In this document: positions 12,110-23,460 of the stretch, one piece after another | Layout of the letters: the number at the start of each line of letters is the position of its first letter | Position numbering within the stretch: position 1 is the first letter of the stretch | Assembly (NCBI GenBank): GCA_947685225.1 | Contig: CANTUV010000010.1 | Span: 992,001 to 1,056,000, forward strand | Direction: 5' to 3' | Origin: Garcia nutans | Taxonomy: Eukaryota > Streptophyta > Magnoliopsida > Malpighiales > Euphorbiaceae | DNA length: 64,000 nucleotides | Position numbers and translations under genes: made by a program | Notes under the pieces: generated by a model | The model's database searches: none | What the model saw: only the letters and a program-made list of their open reading frames with translations | What the model was told of the DNA's origin: nothing

Positions 12110-12843
12110 CATTTGTAACGAAAATCACACAAAATGTAATTGAGGTGCACGGCTTCTTTTATATAAAAATCAAACAACTTAACCAATTAAGCTATATTAA
12201 TATATTACTTATAAAGTTATTTTATTTATATATAACTATAATTTTTTAAAAAATTATAAACTAAAGTTAAATAATTAAATAAAATTTATTAATTATGTTA
12301 ATAAATCTATGGGTAAATTATTAAAAAGATTCAAATTTTTAAAAGTATTAAATTTAAAAAATTATTTTTTACTAATTTTTTATTTACAAATAATCTATTT
12401 TTTTCATTTATTTTACATTTGCATAATCTAAAATTTTCTCAAATAACTAAAATGTTCATTTTATTTATATAATTATTTTTATTGATCTAAGTGAATCATT
12501 CAATTAAGTTTAAAGATTAATTATTAAATTGTTATTTTCATTTTACATTAGAAATATTCAGATATAAATAATATTTAAATTAGATAATTTTCAAATTTTG
12601 AATAATTTTATTTATACATAGATTTATTAATTTAATTAATAAATTTTATATAATTATTAAACGAAATTACTTCATAGTTTATAATTTTTTAGAAAATTAT
12701 AGTTAAAATACAAATAAAGTAATTTCATAAAAAATATATTAATATAGCTTGATTAGTTAAGTTGTTTGTTTTTTATACAAAAAGTGCAGTGTTGGAAGCC
12801 CTTACGCCTCAATTGTTTTTAAGTGATTTTTCTGTTACAAATG
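12110..12843. repeat. Large inverted duplication with tRNA-like outer ends
   Basis: Arms of about 210-240 bases (12110 to about 12320 and about 12605 to 12843) are imperfect reverse complements, beginning and ending with CATTTGTAAC and GTTACAAATG. The loop is about 280 bases. In the right arm a tRNA-like A-box (TAGCTTGATTAGTTAAGTTG, 12745-12764) is followed by a degenerate B-box-like region; the left arm holds the mirror image (TAGCTTAATTGGTTAAG on the minus strand). It could be two SINE-containing segments fused head to head, or a fold-back element. A transcript of it would form a long hairpin. Confidence 0.7.
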
Positions 12844-12856
12844 CGAAGTAATACAA

Positions 12857-13130
12857 AGGGTGTTTCTCAAAATTTAAAAGCTGGTCAAATTTAATTATAA
12901 ATAGTTTTTAGATTATAAGTTATTTATTTAAGTATTTCTGAAAACTTAAATAGTAGATTATAATCTGGTTTTAATCAGTTTTTTAAAAGTTGGGTTTTGC
13001 TACTTTTTTTAAGCACTTATTTTTTAAGCAGTTTTGACCAAATAAAAGACCATACTATCCCTATCTAATCTTTAATATTTCAAATTTGTCCACCCTATAC
13101 ACTTTAGTTCCCATCAAAATTCTTTTTACG

Positions 13131-13165
<35 letters not shown>

Positions 13166-13440
13166 ATAAATTTTATTATTATTATTAAATTATTTTTTTA
13201 TTATTATTATTGTAAAATAAATTTTGAATTGACATTTAAAAAATTATTTTTATATAATAAATAAATTCAGGGACAGTTTGGTCATTTTGATAATTTCTGT
13301 AATTAAAACACTTAACTGATTATAAACTGATTATCAGCTAGTTTACAGAAACGCTTAACTGCTTATTTTTAATCTGATTATAATCTAAAAATTACTTATT
13401 CATAATAAACTAAAAATTTTTAATTTTAAGAAACACTCTC
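12857..13440. mobile_element. hAT-like MITE, about 580 bp
   Basis: Terminal inverted repeats AGGGTGTTTCTCAAAATT on the left and the complement of AGAGTGTTTCTTAAAATT on the right. Inward similarity continues with AGTTTTTAGATTATAA-type motifs. The interior carries GACCAAATAAAAGACCATAC and, mirrored, GGGACAGTTTGGTCATTTTG. It has no coding capacity. TTA-repeat microsatellites (about 13135-13212) have expanded inside it. No 8-bp target duplication was recognised, so assignment to hAT rests on the terminal sequence style only. It abuts the inverted duplication on its left. Confidence 0.6.
13135..13212. repeat. (TTA)n microsatellite cluster
   Basis: Three runs of TTA units separated by short A/T interruptions, lying inside the MITE. 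Confidence 0.85.
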
Positions 13441-13659
13441 ATAGTTTAAATTTTAGGGACGATAGGTGAAAATTATTCTTATATTTTTTTGAGTGAAATT
13501 TAAGAGGTTAATCATGTGACACTATTTTAGCTATTATTAGTTTGACAAATTATTTATCACCTCACTTTTGGGGCTGACGGAATGTTATATCATATATCAC
13601 ATTAGCCGTTACATCAGTTTCTGTTAACGACGTTGATAGAAAGTAACTTTAAGAATTTT

Positions 13660-13838
13660 TTTAATTCATCGGAGGGATTTAATTCATGGACTACACAATA
13701 GGAGGTAGTCCTCCCCTATCAACACTCATCACAAGGATGGTCATCACTCACCACAAAGGTGACGGAATGGGGAATCGAACTCGTGATCAACTGGACACAT
13801 CATAGCGCACTAACCAACTAGGTTAGACCCTCAACCCC
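13660..13838 (-). mobile_element. tRNA-derived SINE (SINE-1)
   Basis: Read on the minus strand the element starts GGGGTTGAGGG and carries a near-consensus RNA polymerase III A box (TAACCTAGTTGGTTAGTGCG, 13806-13825) and B box (GTTCGATTCCC, around 13770-13780). The body that follows ends in an A-rich tail. It is flanked by an 18-bp target-site duplication with one mismatch (13642-13659 and 13839-13856, AGTAACTYTAAGAATTTT). The 3' body shares the block CCTATTGTGTAG and its surroundings with SINE-2 at 52385-52552. The promoter boxes, short length and target duplication together make this a firm SINE call; the family name is unknown to me. Confidence 0.88.
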
Positions 13839-13859
13839 AGTAACTCTAAGAATTTTATT

Positions 13860-15735
13860 AAAATATATTTAAAAAGTTTAATAATATTACTATTACAAAT
13901 AATCTTAAAGGGACAGCCGTGAAATAACGTTTAAATTTAAAGAACAATGAGTAAAATTTATCTTATAAAAGGGCCAAATTTTACACACCCTAATATGATT
14001 TCAGTGGGCCAAGATATAAAAGGGCCAACTTTTTGTTTAGTTAAACAATTTTAGCATTTTGGAGACAATATTTACACAAGGAGGAAGTTGTGGGCCGAAT
14101 AAATATCAACCCAACGACAAAAGAAAATTAACAAATATAGAGTTCAGTAATTTGACACCTGAAATGGCCACTAATCACCATTAAAATATGAGCCACCATT
14201 TTATACCATAACTATATACTAAAAGATGGGAACAAATAGAAGAAAATAACAAGAAAAAAGAGAAGCAGGAAAAAGAGAAATACTTCGAGCCAAGAAGAAA
14301 TTGAGGGAAAAACTTCAAAGAATTAAGGTGGGCAAAATTTATTTAATATAAATATATATTCGAATTTGATATTATATTGATATACTTTGTGAAATTTCAT
14401 ATAGCCAGTGGCCATGCTACATGTAAAGGAAGGGGGGCAACTGGCACCACCAACCTTCCCCTCCTCTCCTCCCACCCCGTCTTCTCTTTTTGTATATGCA
14501 TATTTATATATAATTATTAAAAACTTTTTATTTGCCCCCCCCCCCCCCCCCCCCTCAAAACTTTTAATTACCCTTAAACTTATGCTAAAAGAAATAAAAA
14601 TAAATTCTAATAAATTATTTTGTCCCTATATAATATTTTTCTTCCAAAAAAATTGATATTCTTCAAATGTAAAAAAAAAAAATTTAAGAAAAGAGATGAA
14701 CTCTGCAACGAAATTCATTTAAATTTTTTTAATTAATCAAGAGACTAAAAAAACAAATTAAAAGTTCAACAAAAAAAAATAATGAAATTGAGAAAAAATA
14801 CAAGTTGATTTTTTTTATTTCTAATTAATATCATGCGATATTTTTGTTTCAATTATTTTTTAAAAAAATTTGTTCATAATTCAATATTTTTTCATTTTAT
14901 TTTGTTATATATGATGAGGTAAATTTAAGAATACACACGTGTGTGTATATATATAATTAGTTTAATTTTTTGACAAATAAAAATTAGTTATTAATAAATT
15001 AATGAATTTATAAAATGGTGATTATTTATGCATGTTACAGCGAAAAAAAAAAAAAGGGAGAGGGTAAAATTATGACTTAAAAAAATTTTGCCCATTTCTA
15101 TTAAAATTTTGGCTTTGCCCCTGCATATAGCTAAAAAATTTAAATCTATTCTTTTCAAATGGACTCTTTGAAAAAATGACAATAATAATTATTTCAATGA
15201 TTAGGGTTTTCATGTGTGCCCTTTTGAACTGTTCTCTTTTTTTTTTTTTTTTGCCAATTTTTTCAAGAAACTTCGGCCTCTACAAACAAGAAAGGACCAA
15301 GGGATGCTTTTTTTTTTTTTTTGCAAGAAAACAAGAGCACATATGCCATGAACAAATAAACAAAATAAACCAATTAATAAATTAAGTCATATCAGCAAGC
15401 TAAGCCCCACCTACATCAAGAACGAGCAACTTTGAGAATCAGATTCTACAATGAAAAAGGAATTGCATTCCCATGCATCAACACAAATATATATATGTAT
15501 ATCATCAAGACCCTTCATATTCTCCAAATCTCATTCACTATAATTTTAATATCAAAATTCAACAATTTTAATTTGGATTCCAAAAGCATCTCTTCTACCC
15601 ACCAGTCAATTTCATATGACAGAAAAGGCAAACTTTAAATATATTAAAAAAAACCATCGCTAACATCTTATAATTTAGAGTCTTTGTTCCATTTCAAACC
15701 ATAAATATTTCTTCACAAATCAACATTAATAATAC
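13860..15735. other. AT-rich spacer with a C20 homopolymer
   Basis: No gene seen. The second copy of the 31-bp dispersed repeat is at 13991-14021. A run of 20 C at 14535-14554 is striking in this base composition. Long T runs near 15237-15253 and 15308-15322 look like poly(A) tails of old minus-strand retrocopies, but no bodies could be recognised. Confidence 0.5.
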
Positions 15736-15739
15736 ATAG

Positions 15740-16058
15740 ATGCAGTTCTGCTGCATGGTGATGAGGATCAACATTGATTGCGATGGCTGTTACAGAAAAG
15801 TTAGGAGAGCCCTTCTTGATATGCATGGTACATTAATTTCTCCATTCTCGATCTCTCTCTATCTTTCTTTCTTTTAATAGTTTCTAATTTGGGTCGCTAG
15901 CTAGTGCAGAGCTGGAGACACATTTAATAGAGAAGAAGCAAAGTAGGGTGAGCGTGCGAGGGAAATTTATCCCACAAGATGTAGCAATCAACATCAGGAA
16001 GAAGACTAACAGAAGAGTTGAGATATTAGACATTCAAGACTACTTTATCACTAATTAA
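15740..16058 (+). CDS. Small heavy-metal-associated (HMA) domain protein, two exons
   Basis: Two exons, 15740-15827 and 15910-16058, joined by an 82-base GT-AG intron, give 78 residues ending at TAA. The product is an HMA fold almost end to end: a beta strand (MVMRINI), then the metal-binding loop DCDGC with the CxxC cysteines, helix YRKVRRALLDM, the strand with HLIEKKQSRVSV, and the second helix/strand IPQDVAINIRKKTNRRVEIL. Plant HPP/HIPP proteins of this type bind copper, zinc or cadmium in the cytosol or nucleus. There is no C-terminal CaaX prenylation motif, since it ends DYFITN, so it is an HPP rather than a HIPP. Start chosen at the only upstream ATG in frame close to the domain. An upstream exon cannot be excluded. 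Confidence 0.8.
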
Positions 16059-17925
16059 TACTCTATATCAATAACAGACATAAACCGCAACCACACAGCA
16101 GCAACATTAATAGAATTTATAGAATTACCATTAACCGGAGAAACACAAGGCACGGCGATGACAATCGACAACGGAGGAGAAGACAAAATTCGACGACGAT
16201 CTGCAAATGAGATCGAATCTTTCTTTTTTTTTTTTTCTTTCAGTTTGAACCTATTTTTACTGATTTTTACCAACTCCAATTTTTGAGCTCTGCATTCTCT
16301 ATTTTTAGTAATTTATAAAATAAAATGAGAGTTCAATGTATAAAATTTAAAATAATGTTAAATATATCATTCTCTTTTTAAGTATACATTCTCATTAATT
16401 CTTTATTATAAGTCTCAAATTAACACATTTGTTGTATTTTGTCACAAAAAAATTATAGAAATAGTTAAATGTCTTAATTTAGAAAAGTTTCACTTATTAT
16501 TTTTTAAAAAAAAAAACTCAAAATTAACCAAAAAAAAGGGCTTTCATTAATACAGAAAAATAAAACAATATCACTCAAAATATTTTTAAATGAAAATCCG
16601 GTAAATTGATGAATTGGAAAAATAAAATAATATTTTAAAAATTTTAAAAATAAAATTAAGGTTTTAATTATATATATTCATATTGTTTAATACTTCAAAT
16701 TTTTTCTAATTAATGATTTTTTAAAATACAATGAATACTTAAGCGGTAGAATTCATTTATTTTAAAATTTAATCTAACCCTTCTTATTAAAATTTTATTT
16801 ATATATGAAAATTAATATTCTGTTATTTAAAATTTAATCTTTTCTTTTGAAAAAATTTATTTATATATGAAATTAATATAAGAGATGAGACTTTAGGGTA
16901 AGAACAATTGTAAGATTATATACTATGAGAGACTAATATATTTATCGTCCCTAATTAATCTTTCATTTAGAATAGGGGACGATTTTAATAAAAATTTAAA
17001 AAATATAATTATATAGGGGACCATATTTATTTTGTCCTTAATTTATTTCTAATTCATAATAGGGGACAATTTTTACTAAAATTAAAATAATAAAACCTAT
17101 GTAAAAATCTATAAGCGAGTGAAATAATTAACTAATAATAAATATTTATACATAATAAACTAATAAAATTAATTAAAAATAATTATTTAATTAATAGTTA
17201 ATAATTATTTAATTAGTAATACAAAGTTATAAGACATGCATATAAAATTATTCTGTTTTAAATATACTCCGTACTACTAATAAAATATTATAATATACAT
17301 ACAAAATATAAATATTCTAATAAAAATGCATAATCAATAAAGAATACTGCAAGTTATATATATAATGAACATTATAGAGGTATTTATTTTTTGCACAGCG
17401 TAATTGATAAAGAATAGCATATGTTATATAAAAAATATCAATTTTTATGTTCAGATATTCTATATAGTATTTAATAATATTATTTAATAATTTTAATTTT
17501 GCTTTTTTTTAAAAAAAAATAATATACACATGTATGTGAGGTAAAGTCAGAGTTTTAGTAATCAAAAAATTAAAATTAAATTAAAAATTATAAAATGAAA
17601 AAGTAAATAAAAATTGAGAAAAAATAGTAATTTCACATTTAAGTGTGACAGAATCTTGTAGTTAACGTCATAGAGTCCAAATTTACACAACTATTTATTA
17701 ATTGAGCATAATTGAAAGAATAATAGATAACTATAAATAATTGAATAGATTAAATTTTTAAAATTTAAAATTAAAATTTATATTTCCCTCCTTTTGTTTT
17801 GTTTTCATTTATTTAAATTAAATATCTTTTATTCTTATTAAAGCAATAAACCCTAAAATGGAATCACCTAAATCTCTTTCTCTTTTCTAACCTAGCAGCC
17901 GCCCATGAAGAAAATGCAAGATTAT
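16059..17925. other. AT-rich spacer with GGGGACRATTTTWA repeats
   Basis: No gene seen beyond the HMA gene's 3' flank. At about 16947-17086 two related units of roughly 85 bases each carry a GTCCYTAATT start and an ATAGGGGACRATTTTTA-like end. This resembles the subterminal repeats of CACTA elements, but no CACTA terminus was found. Confidence 0.4.
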
Positions 17926-17929
17926 TCAA

Positions 17930-18145
17930 ATGGCTCAAGATAATGGGTTTTTGGACCTCATAATTCACACGGACAAAGATGATAATGACCAACGAATGCA
18001 ATTAGATTGTGTCCTCCTTCTTCCACCTTTGTCAGCACCAATGCTAGTCTTCCATTCTTCTTTCCAGCATCCCATCGTTCGGACCTTGTTTGAACATTGG
18101 TCATCAAGAGGTATAGATATGTTTAATAGATTTGTTACAATTTGA
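17930..18145 (+). other. 71-codon open frame of unknown nature, possible gene fragment
   Basis: An ATG-started frame (MAQDNGFLDL onward) sits in a patch with higher GC content than its surroundings. Codons through SSRG look protein-like and are followed by GGTATAG, a possible splice donor, so the real exon may end near 18109. I do not recognise the sequence. It lies just left of the composite LTR element, and could be an exon of a gene broken by that insertion, or chance. Confidence 0.25.
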
Positions 18146-18157
18146 TTTCTTAATTCT

Positions 18158-18349
18158 TGTTGAACCCCCAATCCCGCACCATCCACTCTACATAGTATGA
18201 TATTGTTAGCTTTGGGCCAAGCCCTCACGATTTTATTCTTGGGTTACTCCCCAAAAAGCCTCATACTATGGAATGGGTATGGATGCTTATATACTACTCA
18301 ATTGTCTCTTGGCTTTTCCAATGTGGGACTTTGGATTGACACCCCAATA
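18158..18349 (-). repeat. Outer 3' LTR, 192 bp
   Basis: Direct repeat of 23461-23652. On the minus strand it starts TATTGGGGTG (TGTTGGGGTG in the partner) and ends GGTTCAACA, and includes a TATATAAG promoter-like box. The adjacent polypurine tract is CTTGAGGGGAGGAT at 18350-18363. Confidence 0.92.
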
Positions 18350-18552
18350 ATCCTCCCCTCAAGCCAAGGACCACACATCACGGACAACACATCACATGGC
18401 CTCTCCTTGAGCAATAATCCATACATCAATCCATCTTAATCATCTTGTACCGCCGTTATTCACCCACGAAACACGCCGCCTGACCACCACAATATCAAGA
18501 AGACTTTCGACACAAGGCACACCGAAGACGGATCACCTGCAGGCTCCATTAA

Positions 18553-18570
18553 CCAGTCTCTGATACCAAT
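18553..18570 (-). other. Second, internal primer-binding site
   Basis: The minus strand reads ATTGGTATCAGAGAC directly after the GTTACA end of the internal 485-bp LTR. TGGTATCAGAG matches initiator tRNA-Met and is identical over 11 bases to the primer-binding site next to the outer 5' LTR, but the following sequence differs (ACTGG here, CGATCG there). Confidence 0.8.
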
Positions 18571-19055
18571 TGTAACGATTTCAAGCCCAGATTTCAGAAC
18601 CAAAGAAAAGAAAGAAAACACAAAACACAACACAGCAGATTTACTTGGTTCAGCTTTCACAAAGAAAGCCTACATCCAAGGAGGAGGAGATCCTCAGTCG
18701 ATCAATCCACTAAACAGAGCAAAAAAAAATTACAGATTACAACCTCTCAAACAACCCTCCTCTCACAGATCAATGTTTTCTCGCTTTTAATCACTCACAG
18801 AAGAAGATAGTAACACTCTTGTTACAGGTTATTTACAAGAAACAGCAAAGATCGATCAAACCCTAGCAGAGCAGAATATAATTGCGCCGCTGGAGAGAGA
18901 AAAGCAAAAACAGAAAGGGAAAATCATAATACCCTAACCCTTAACATCAGTATATATATATCAGGCTCCTTTACCAATTTTAACCCTAGCATAGAATGAT
19001 GTGTTTCACTTAACTCAGCAAAAAACTAAGTCAAATTACAGAGTCAAAATCCACA
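18571..19055 (-). repeat. Internal, unpaired copia-type LTR, 485 bp
   Basis: On the minus strand it begins TGTGGATTTTGAC right after a purine-rich tract (CAGGTGGAGAT) that follows the pol stop, and ends CGTTACA next to a primer-binding site. It carries a TATATATATAC promoter-like box near 18955 and pyrimidine-rich leader-like sequence. These are LTR properties, but the window has no second copy. It is probably the native 3' LTR of the gag-pol module. The exact start is inferred from the polypurine tract. Confidence 0.7.
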
Positions 19056-19130
19056 TATCTCCACCTGACTCTGAAATTACTGGTTGATCAACATTCAGCT
19101 CTCCTCCTCAGGTAATCACCTTCTTCATGT

Positions 19131-22100
19131 CTAAATTTTCTGAACTCCAAGCATGCTTAATGCATCCTGAAATTTAGAAACAGAAACAGTCTTAGTTAGA
19201 ATGTCAACAGGATTATTGAGAGTAGAGATCTTCTCAACAGCAACTTTACCCTTTGAAATCACATTTCTGATGAAATGTAATCTCACATCAATGTGTTTTG
19301 TTCTCTCATGAAACACACTATTCTTACTTAAATGAATAGCACTTTGAGAGTCACAATACACACAAGTTTTGCTTTGAGAAAACCCCAACTCAGATACAAT
19401 ACCTTTGATCCACAAAGCTTCTTTGACAGCTTCTATCAAAGCTATATATTCAGCCTCTGTGGTTGACAGAGCCACTATATGCTGTAAGCTTGATTTCCAA
19501 CTTACAATATTATTGCCAAATATGAAACAATAACCAGTAATAGACCTTCTTTTATTCAAATCAGCAACAAAATCAGAGTCACAAAAACTAATCACATCAA
19601 AATCATGCATATCAGACTGTTTAAATATTAAACCTACTGTTTTTGAGCCATTCAGGTATCTACACAACCATTTAACAGCATCCCAGTGAGTTTTATTTGG
19701 ATTACTCATGAATCTACTCACTAAACTAACCCCATATGCTATGTCAGGTCTAATACAGATCATGGCATACATAATGCTTCCAACCACATTTTGATATGGT
19801 ACATTTTTCATATAATCAGCTTCAGCAACGGTAAGAGGTTTAGAACTTGAATACAGCTTGAATTGTGAACCTATTGGAGTAGAAACAACTCTGATTTTAT
19901 CTAGACCAAACATTTCAAGAAATTTAGACACATAGTCAGTTTGATTTAACAACAGAATACCTTTATCTCTATTCCTGACTATGTTCATACCAAGAATTTT
20001 CCTAGCTGGACCTAAGTCATTCATTTCAAATTCTTTAGACAGTTCGAATTTCAACTTGTTAATTTCAGACATACACTTACAAGCAATTAGCTTATCATCT
20101 ACATATAACAACAAATATATACACATTCCATTTGGCAAAATAGAATAGTAAACACATGGATCATAACAGCTTCTTTTAAATCTGTTACTTGTCATAAATT
20201 CATCAAATCTTCTATACCATTGCCTTGGTGCTTGTCTAAGACCATACAAATATTTCTGCAGTAAACACACATAATTCTCCTTACCAGTTACCACAAAACC
20301 CTCTGGTTGAGTCATGTACAGCTCTTCTTCAAGATTACCATGCAGAAAAGCTGTCTTGACATCCATCTGTTCTAATTCCATGTTCAACAAAACTGTTATA
20401 GACATTATTAATCTTATTGAAACATGTTTAACAACTGGACTAAAAATTTCATGGAAATCAATGCCTTCTCTTTGAGAAAAACCTTTAGCAACTACCCTAG
20501 CTTTATATCTTGCTTTATCTAGACCAGGGACAAGAGGCTTTACCTTGTAAATCCACTTGCAGCCAATTATTTTCTTACCTTGAGGCTTAGGAACCAATTT
20601 CGAGGTCTGATTTTTTATCAGAGATGCCATTTCCTCTTCCATGGCAGCTTTCCAGAACTTCCAGCTTGAGCTAGCCTTAGCTTGCTCATAGCTAATTGGT
20701 TCACCTGTCTCAATGACTGCTGCAGACATAAAAGCAAATGCAGTTAGTTCAGCATTAATAGTATTGAAGGAATAATCATTTAACCTTGCTGGTCTTCTGG
20801 TTTCCCTTCTCTGTCTGTCTCTGGTTAACATGTAATCAGTCAGATAATGATCTTCATGCTCTGAATCTTGGTCAGAACCATCAGCTTGCACATGTCCTTC
20901 ATTTTCTGCAACATCATTTAAATCCTGAGGAGGAGCTGTCTGGACAGTTTGCTAAACCTGTCTAACTCCACCTCAAAAATGTCAAGATCTGAGTTTGACT
21001 CATATTGCTTCACCTACAAGTTAGTCTTATAAAATTCACTCTCATTAAAGGTTACATCCCTACTAATCACCATTTTATTTTCAGCAGGGATCCAAAGTTT
21101 GTACCCCTTAACCCCAGCTGGGTAACCAACAAAGACACACTTTTTAGCTCTAGGATCTAGCTTACTTTGTTGATTATGCATGTATGCAGTACACCCAAAG
21201 GTTCTCAGATGCAAATAAGAGACTGATCTCCCATTCCAGATTTCATTTGGACATTTAAAGTTTATAGCAGAGGCTGGTGACCTATTAATTAGGTAACATG
21301 CTGTGAAAGCAGCTTCTGCCCAAAATTTTCTACCTAAACCAGACTCAAACAGCAAGCATCTAACTTTATTTAGAATAGTTCTATTAAACCTTTCAGCTAC
21401 TCCATTCTGTTGAGGTGTATATGTGCAAGTCCTATGCCTTCCAATACCATTTCTGGTACAGAATTCATTAAACTGATTGTTTATGAATTCAAGTCCATTG
21501 TCTGTCCTAAGAGTTTTAATTTTACAGTCCTTTTGATTTTCAACTAACATTTTTCATTCACAGAATTTATTAAAAACATCATTTTTGTTTTTCAGAAAAT
21601 ATATCCATACTTTCCTAGAGAAATCATCTATGAATGTGACAAAGTACTGTGATCCAGACAATGACATAGGTATATTAGGTGACCCCCAAAGATCACTTTG
21701 AATGTATTCTAAGCATTCCTTAGCTCTATACTTTGCAAAACCAAAACTGTGTCTATGTGACTTTCCCATCACACAACTCTCACAGGTATTTGGTTTATCA
21801 AACTCATTTATGTCTAATGCCCCTTGTTTGTAGAGTTTTTCCAACCCATTAAAGCCAATGTGGCCTAACCTCCTATGCCACAGAATGGTGGAGTTGCAAC
21901 TGGACTCAGTGTTGGCTGCAACATCAGTTACTGATGATGCTTCTAGATGATACAACCTATTTATTCTTTTACCCTTCATAATACACCTATTCCCTTTAAA
22001 GACATTTAGAAATCCATCTCTGCCTATATGATATAAACCCAATTCTTCTAAATATCCTAAGGAAATAAGGTTTATCTTCAAATCAGGTATATGTCTGACC

Positions 22101-22380
22101 TGTGTTAGCTCAACCAGTTTACCATCCCACATTGACAATCTAACAGAGCCAATACCTAACACTTTACATGAAGTATCATTTCCCATTAACACATTAGTAC
22201 CAGCCAAATCATGATAGTGTGTGAACCAATGCCTATGTGGAGTCATATGAAAAGAACAAGCAGAGTCTAGGATCCAAACATCAGTATTCCTATTATCAGT
22301 AACAGTTACAGCTTCAATATCATCAACCTGTGTTGATGAATTTGCTGCTCCAGACTCATTATTGTTATTTTGTTCTATCT
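19131..22380 (-). pseudogene. Ty1/copia pol: protease, integrase, RT, RNase H (broken)
   Basis: Minus-strand pol of the Tnt1 type in one original frame now broken. The protease DSA motif lies near 22270. Next come the HHCC zinc domain (LWHRRLGH, then CESCVMGK) and the integrase core (FIDDFSRKVW, RTDNGLEF, PQQNGVAERFNRT), which run to 21014. Reverse transcriptase (YVDDKL with YVDD intact) and RNase H (LSTTEAEYIAL, then VYCDSQSAIHL) follow in a different frame from about 20940 to 19131. Lesions: TGA at 21551-21553, TAG near 21011-21013, and a frameshift near 20940. The RT-RNase H part is open for 586 codons. The stop is followed within about 65 bases by the polypurine tract of the 485-bp LTR, as expected for its native 3' end. 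Confidence 0.88.
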
Positions 22381-23184
22381 TTTCAGTCTCTCTCTACAAA
22401 ACCTTCTAATATGACCCTTTTTCTTACAATAGTAGCATGTTCTATCAAATTTGCTTGTGTTATTAGTGTTTTGATTACTAAACTTATCAGACTGTGTAGA
22501 ATTGTTATTAGAATGATGTGATTGACCATTATCTTGGGATTTAAATTTATTTCTCTTCTTTTTCCCTTTAGTTTTTTCTTTAACATACAAACCCTCAGTA
22601 TTGGTTTTTTGTTTATTAACAGTTTTAACCTCCAATTCTCTTAGCTTTAAGGCATTCATCACATCATCCACAGTGAGCTTATCCCTACCATATTTTAAAG
22701 CATCTTTCACATTTTGGTAGTTTTCAGAGATAGAATTAAGGAGGATAATCGTCTGATTTTCCCCACTTAATTCTTCCCATGCATCATCAAGTTCTAGAAT
22801 CAATTTCTGAAAGTTATCAAGGTTATCATCTATAGATTTTTGGGAATCCATTTTAAAACTAAATATTTGTTCCTTTAAAAAAGCTATCCTGGACATAGAT
22901 CTTACAGTATAGAGTTCATTCAATTTAGCCCAAAGATTAGGAGCAGTAGACTTACCCCTTATCTTTCTGAGTACCGAATCTGTAATATTCAAAATAATCA
23001 TACTGTAAGCAAGATCCATCAGATCTTGCTTTGCAGTATCATCAAGATTTGCAGGAAGTGCTTCCAGACCATCCAGTGCCCTTTTACACTTCTGTTGAAT
23101 GAGTATGGCTAACATCTTTTCTTTCCAGATGGCGAAATCCCCCTTCCCGTCGAATTTTTCGACGTTGATCTTAGTGATCGACAT
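22375..23184 (-). pseudogene. Ty1/copia gag with CCHC knuckle
   Basis: The ATG at 23182-23184 opens about 269 codons resembling Tnt1-like gag: FDGKGDFAIWKEKMLAIL at the start (residues 10-27), a helical capsid core, a Lys/Asn-rich basic stretch, and a zinc knuckle CYYCKKKGHIRRFC near the end. In copia elements gag is normally fused to pol in one frame. Here a change in a GA dinucleotide run (22386-22395) shifts the frame immediately after the knuckle, giving a stop within a few codons. Gag protein could still be made alone. Confidence 0.85.
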
Positions 23185-23447
23185 CACTCCTCTGTTTTTA
23201 GGGTTTCAAAGCGATTTAGTTTGTTCTTTTCTTCCTTCGACTAGACCTGAAACAACAAAACAGCAGTCACCAGATCTAATACAGTAAATAACAAGAAAAA
23301 GAAAAACAGAAATTGAAATCAAAATATCTTCTCAGTTGAACCAGAGAAGAACAGAAAAAAACCCTAGAAGTCAGAAAACTTGTCAAAACAGAAAAGCGTT
23401 TAACAGAAACAAGGAGAGATACAACCTGAGTCACCGAAATCGCGATC

Positions 23448-23459
23448 GCTCTGATACCA
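23448..23459 (-). other. Primer-binding site, initiator tRNA-Met type
   Basis: The minus strand reads TGGTATCAGAGC one base inside the outer 5' LTR, the standard sequence complementary to the 3' end of plant initiator tRNA-Met. Confidence 0.88.
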
Positions 23460-23460
23460 C

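Noticed and set aside
13660..13838. Intact tRNA gene
   Set aside because: The A and B boxes are good, but the stems do not pair as a cloverleaf and the target duplication shows it is a SINE.
14408..14656. 82-codon open frame containing a run of prolines
   Set aside because: The prolines come from the C20 tract. There is no domain, and the composition of the rest is that of AT-rich noise.
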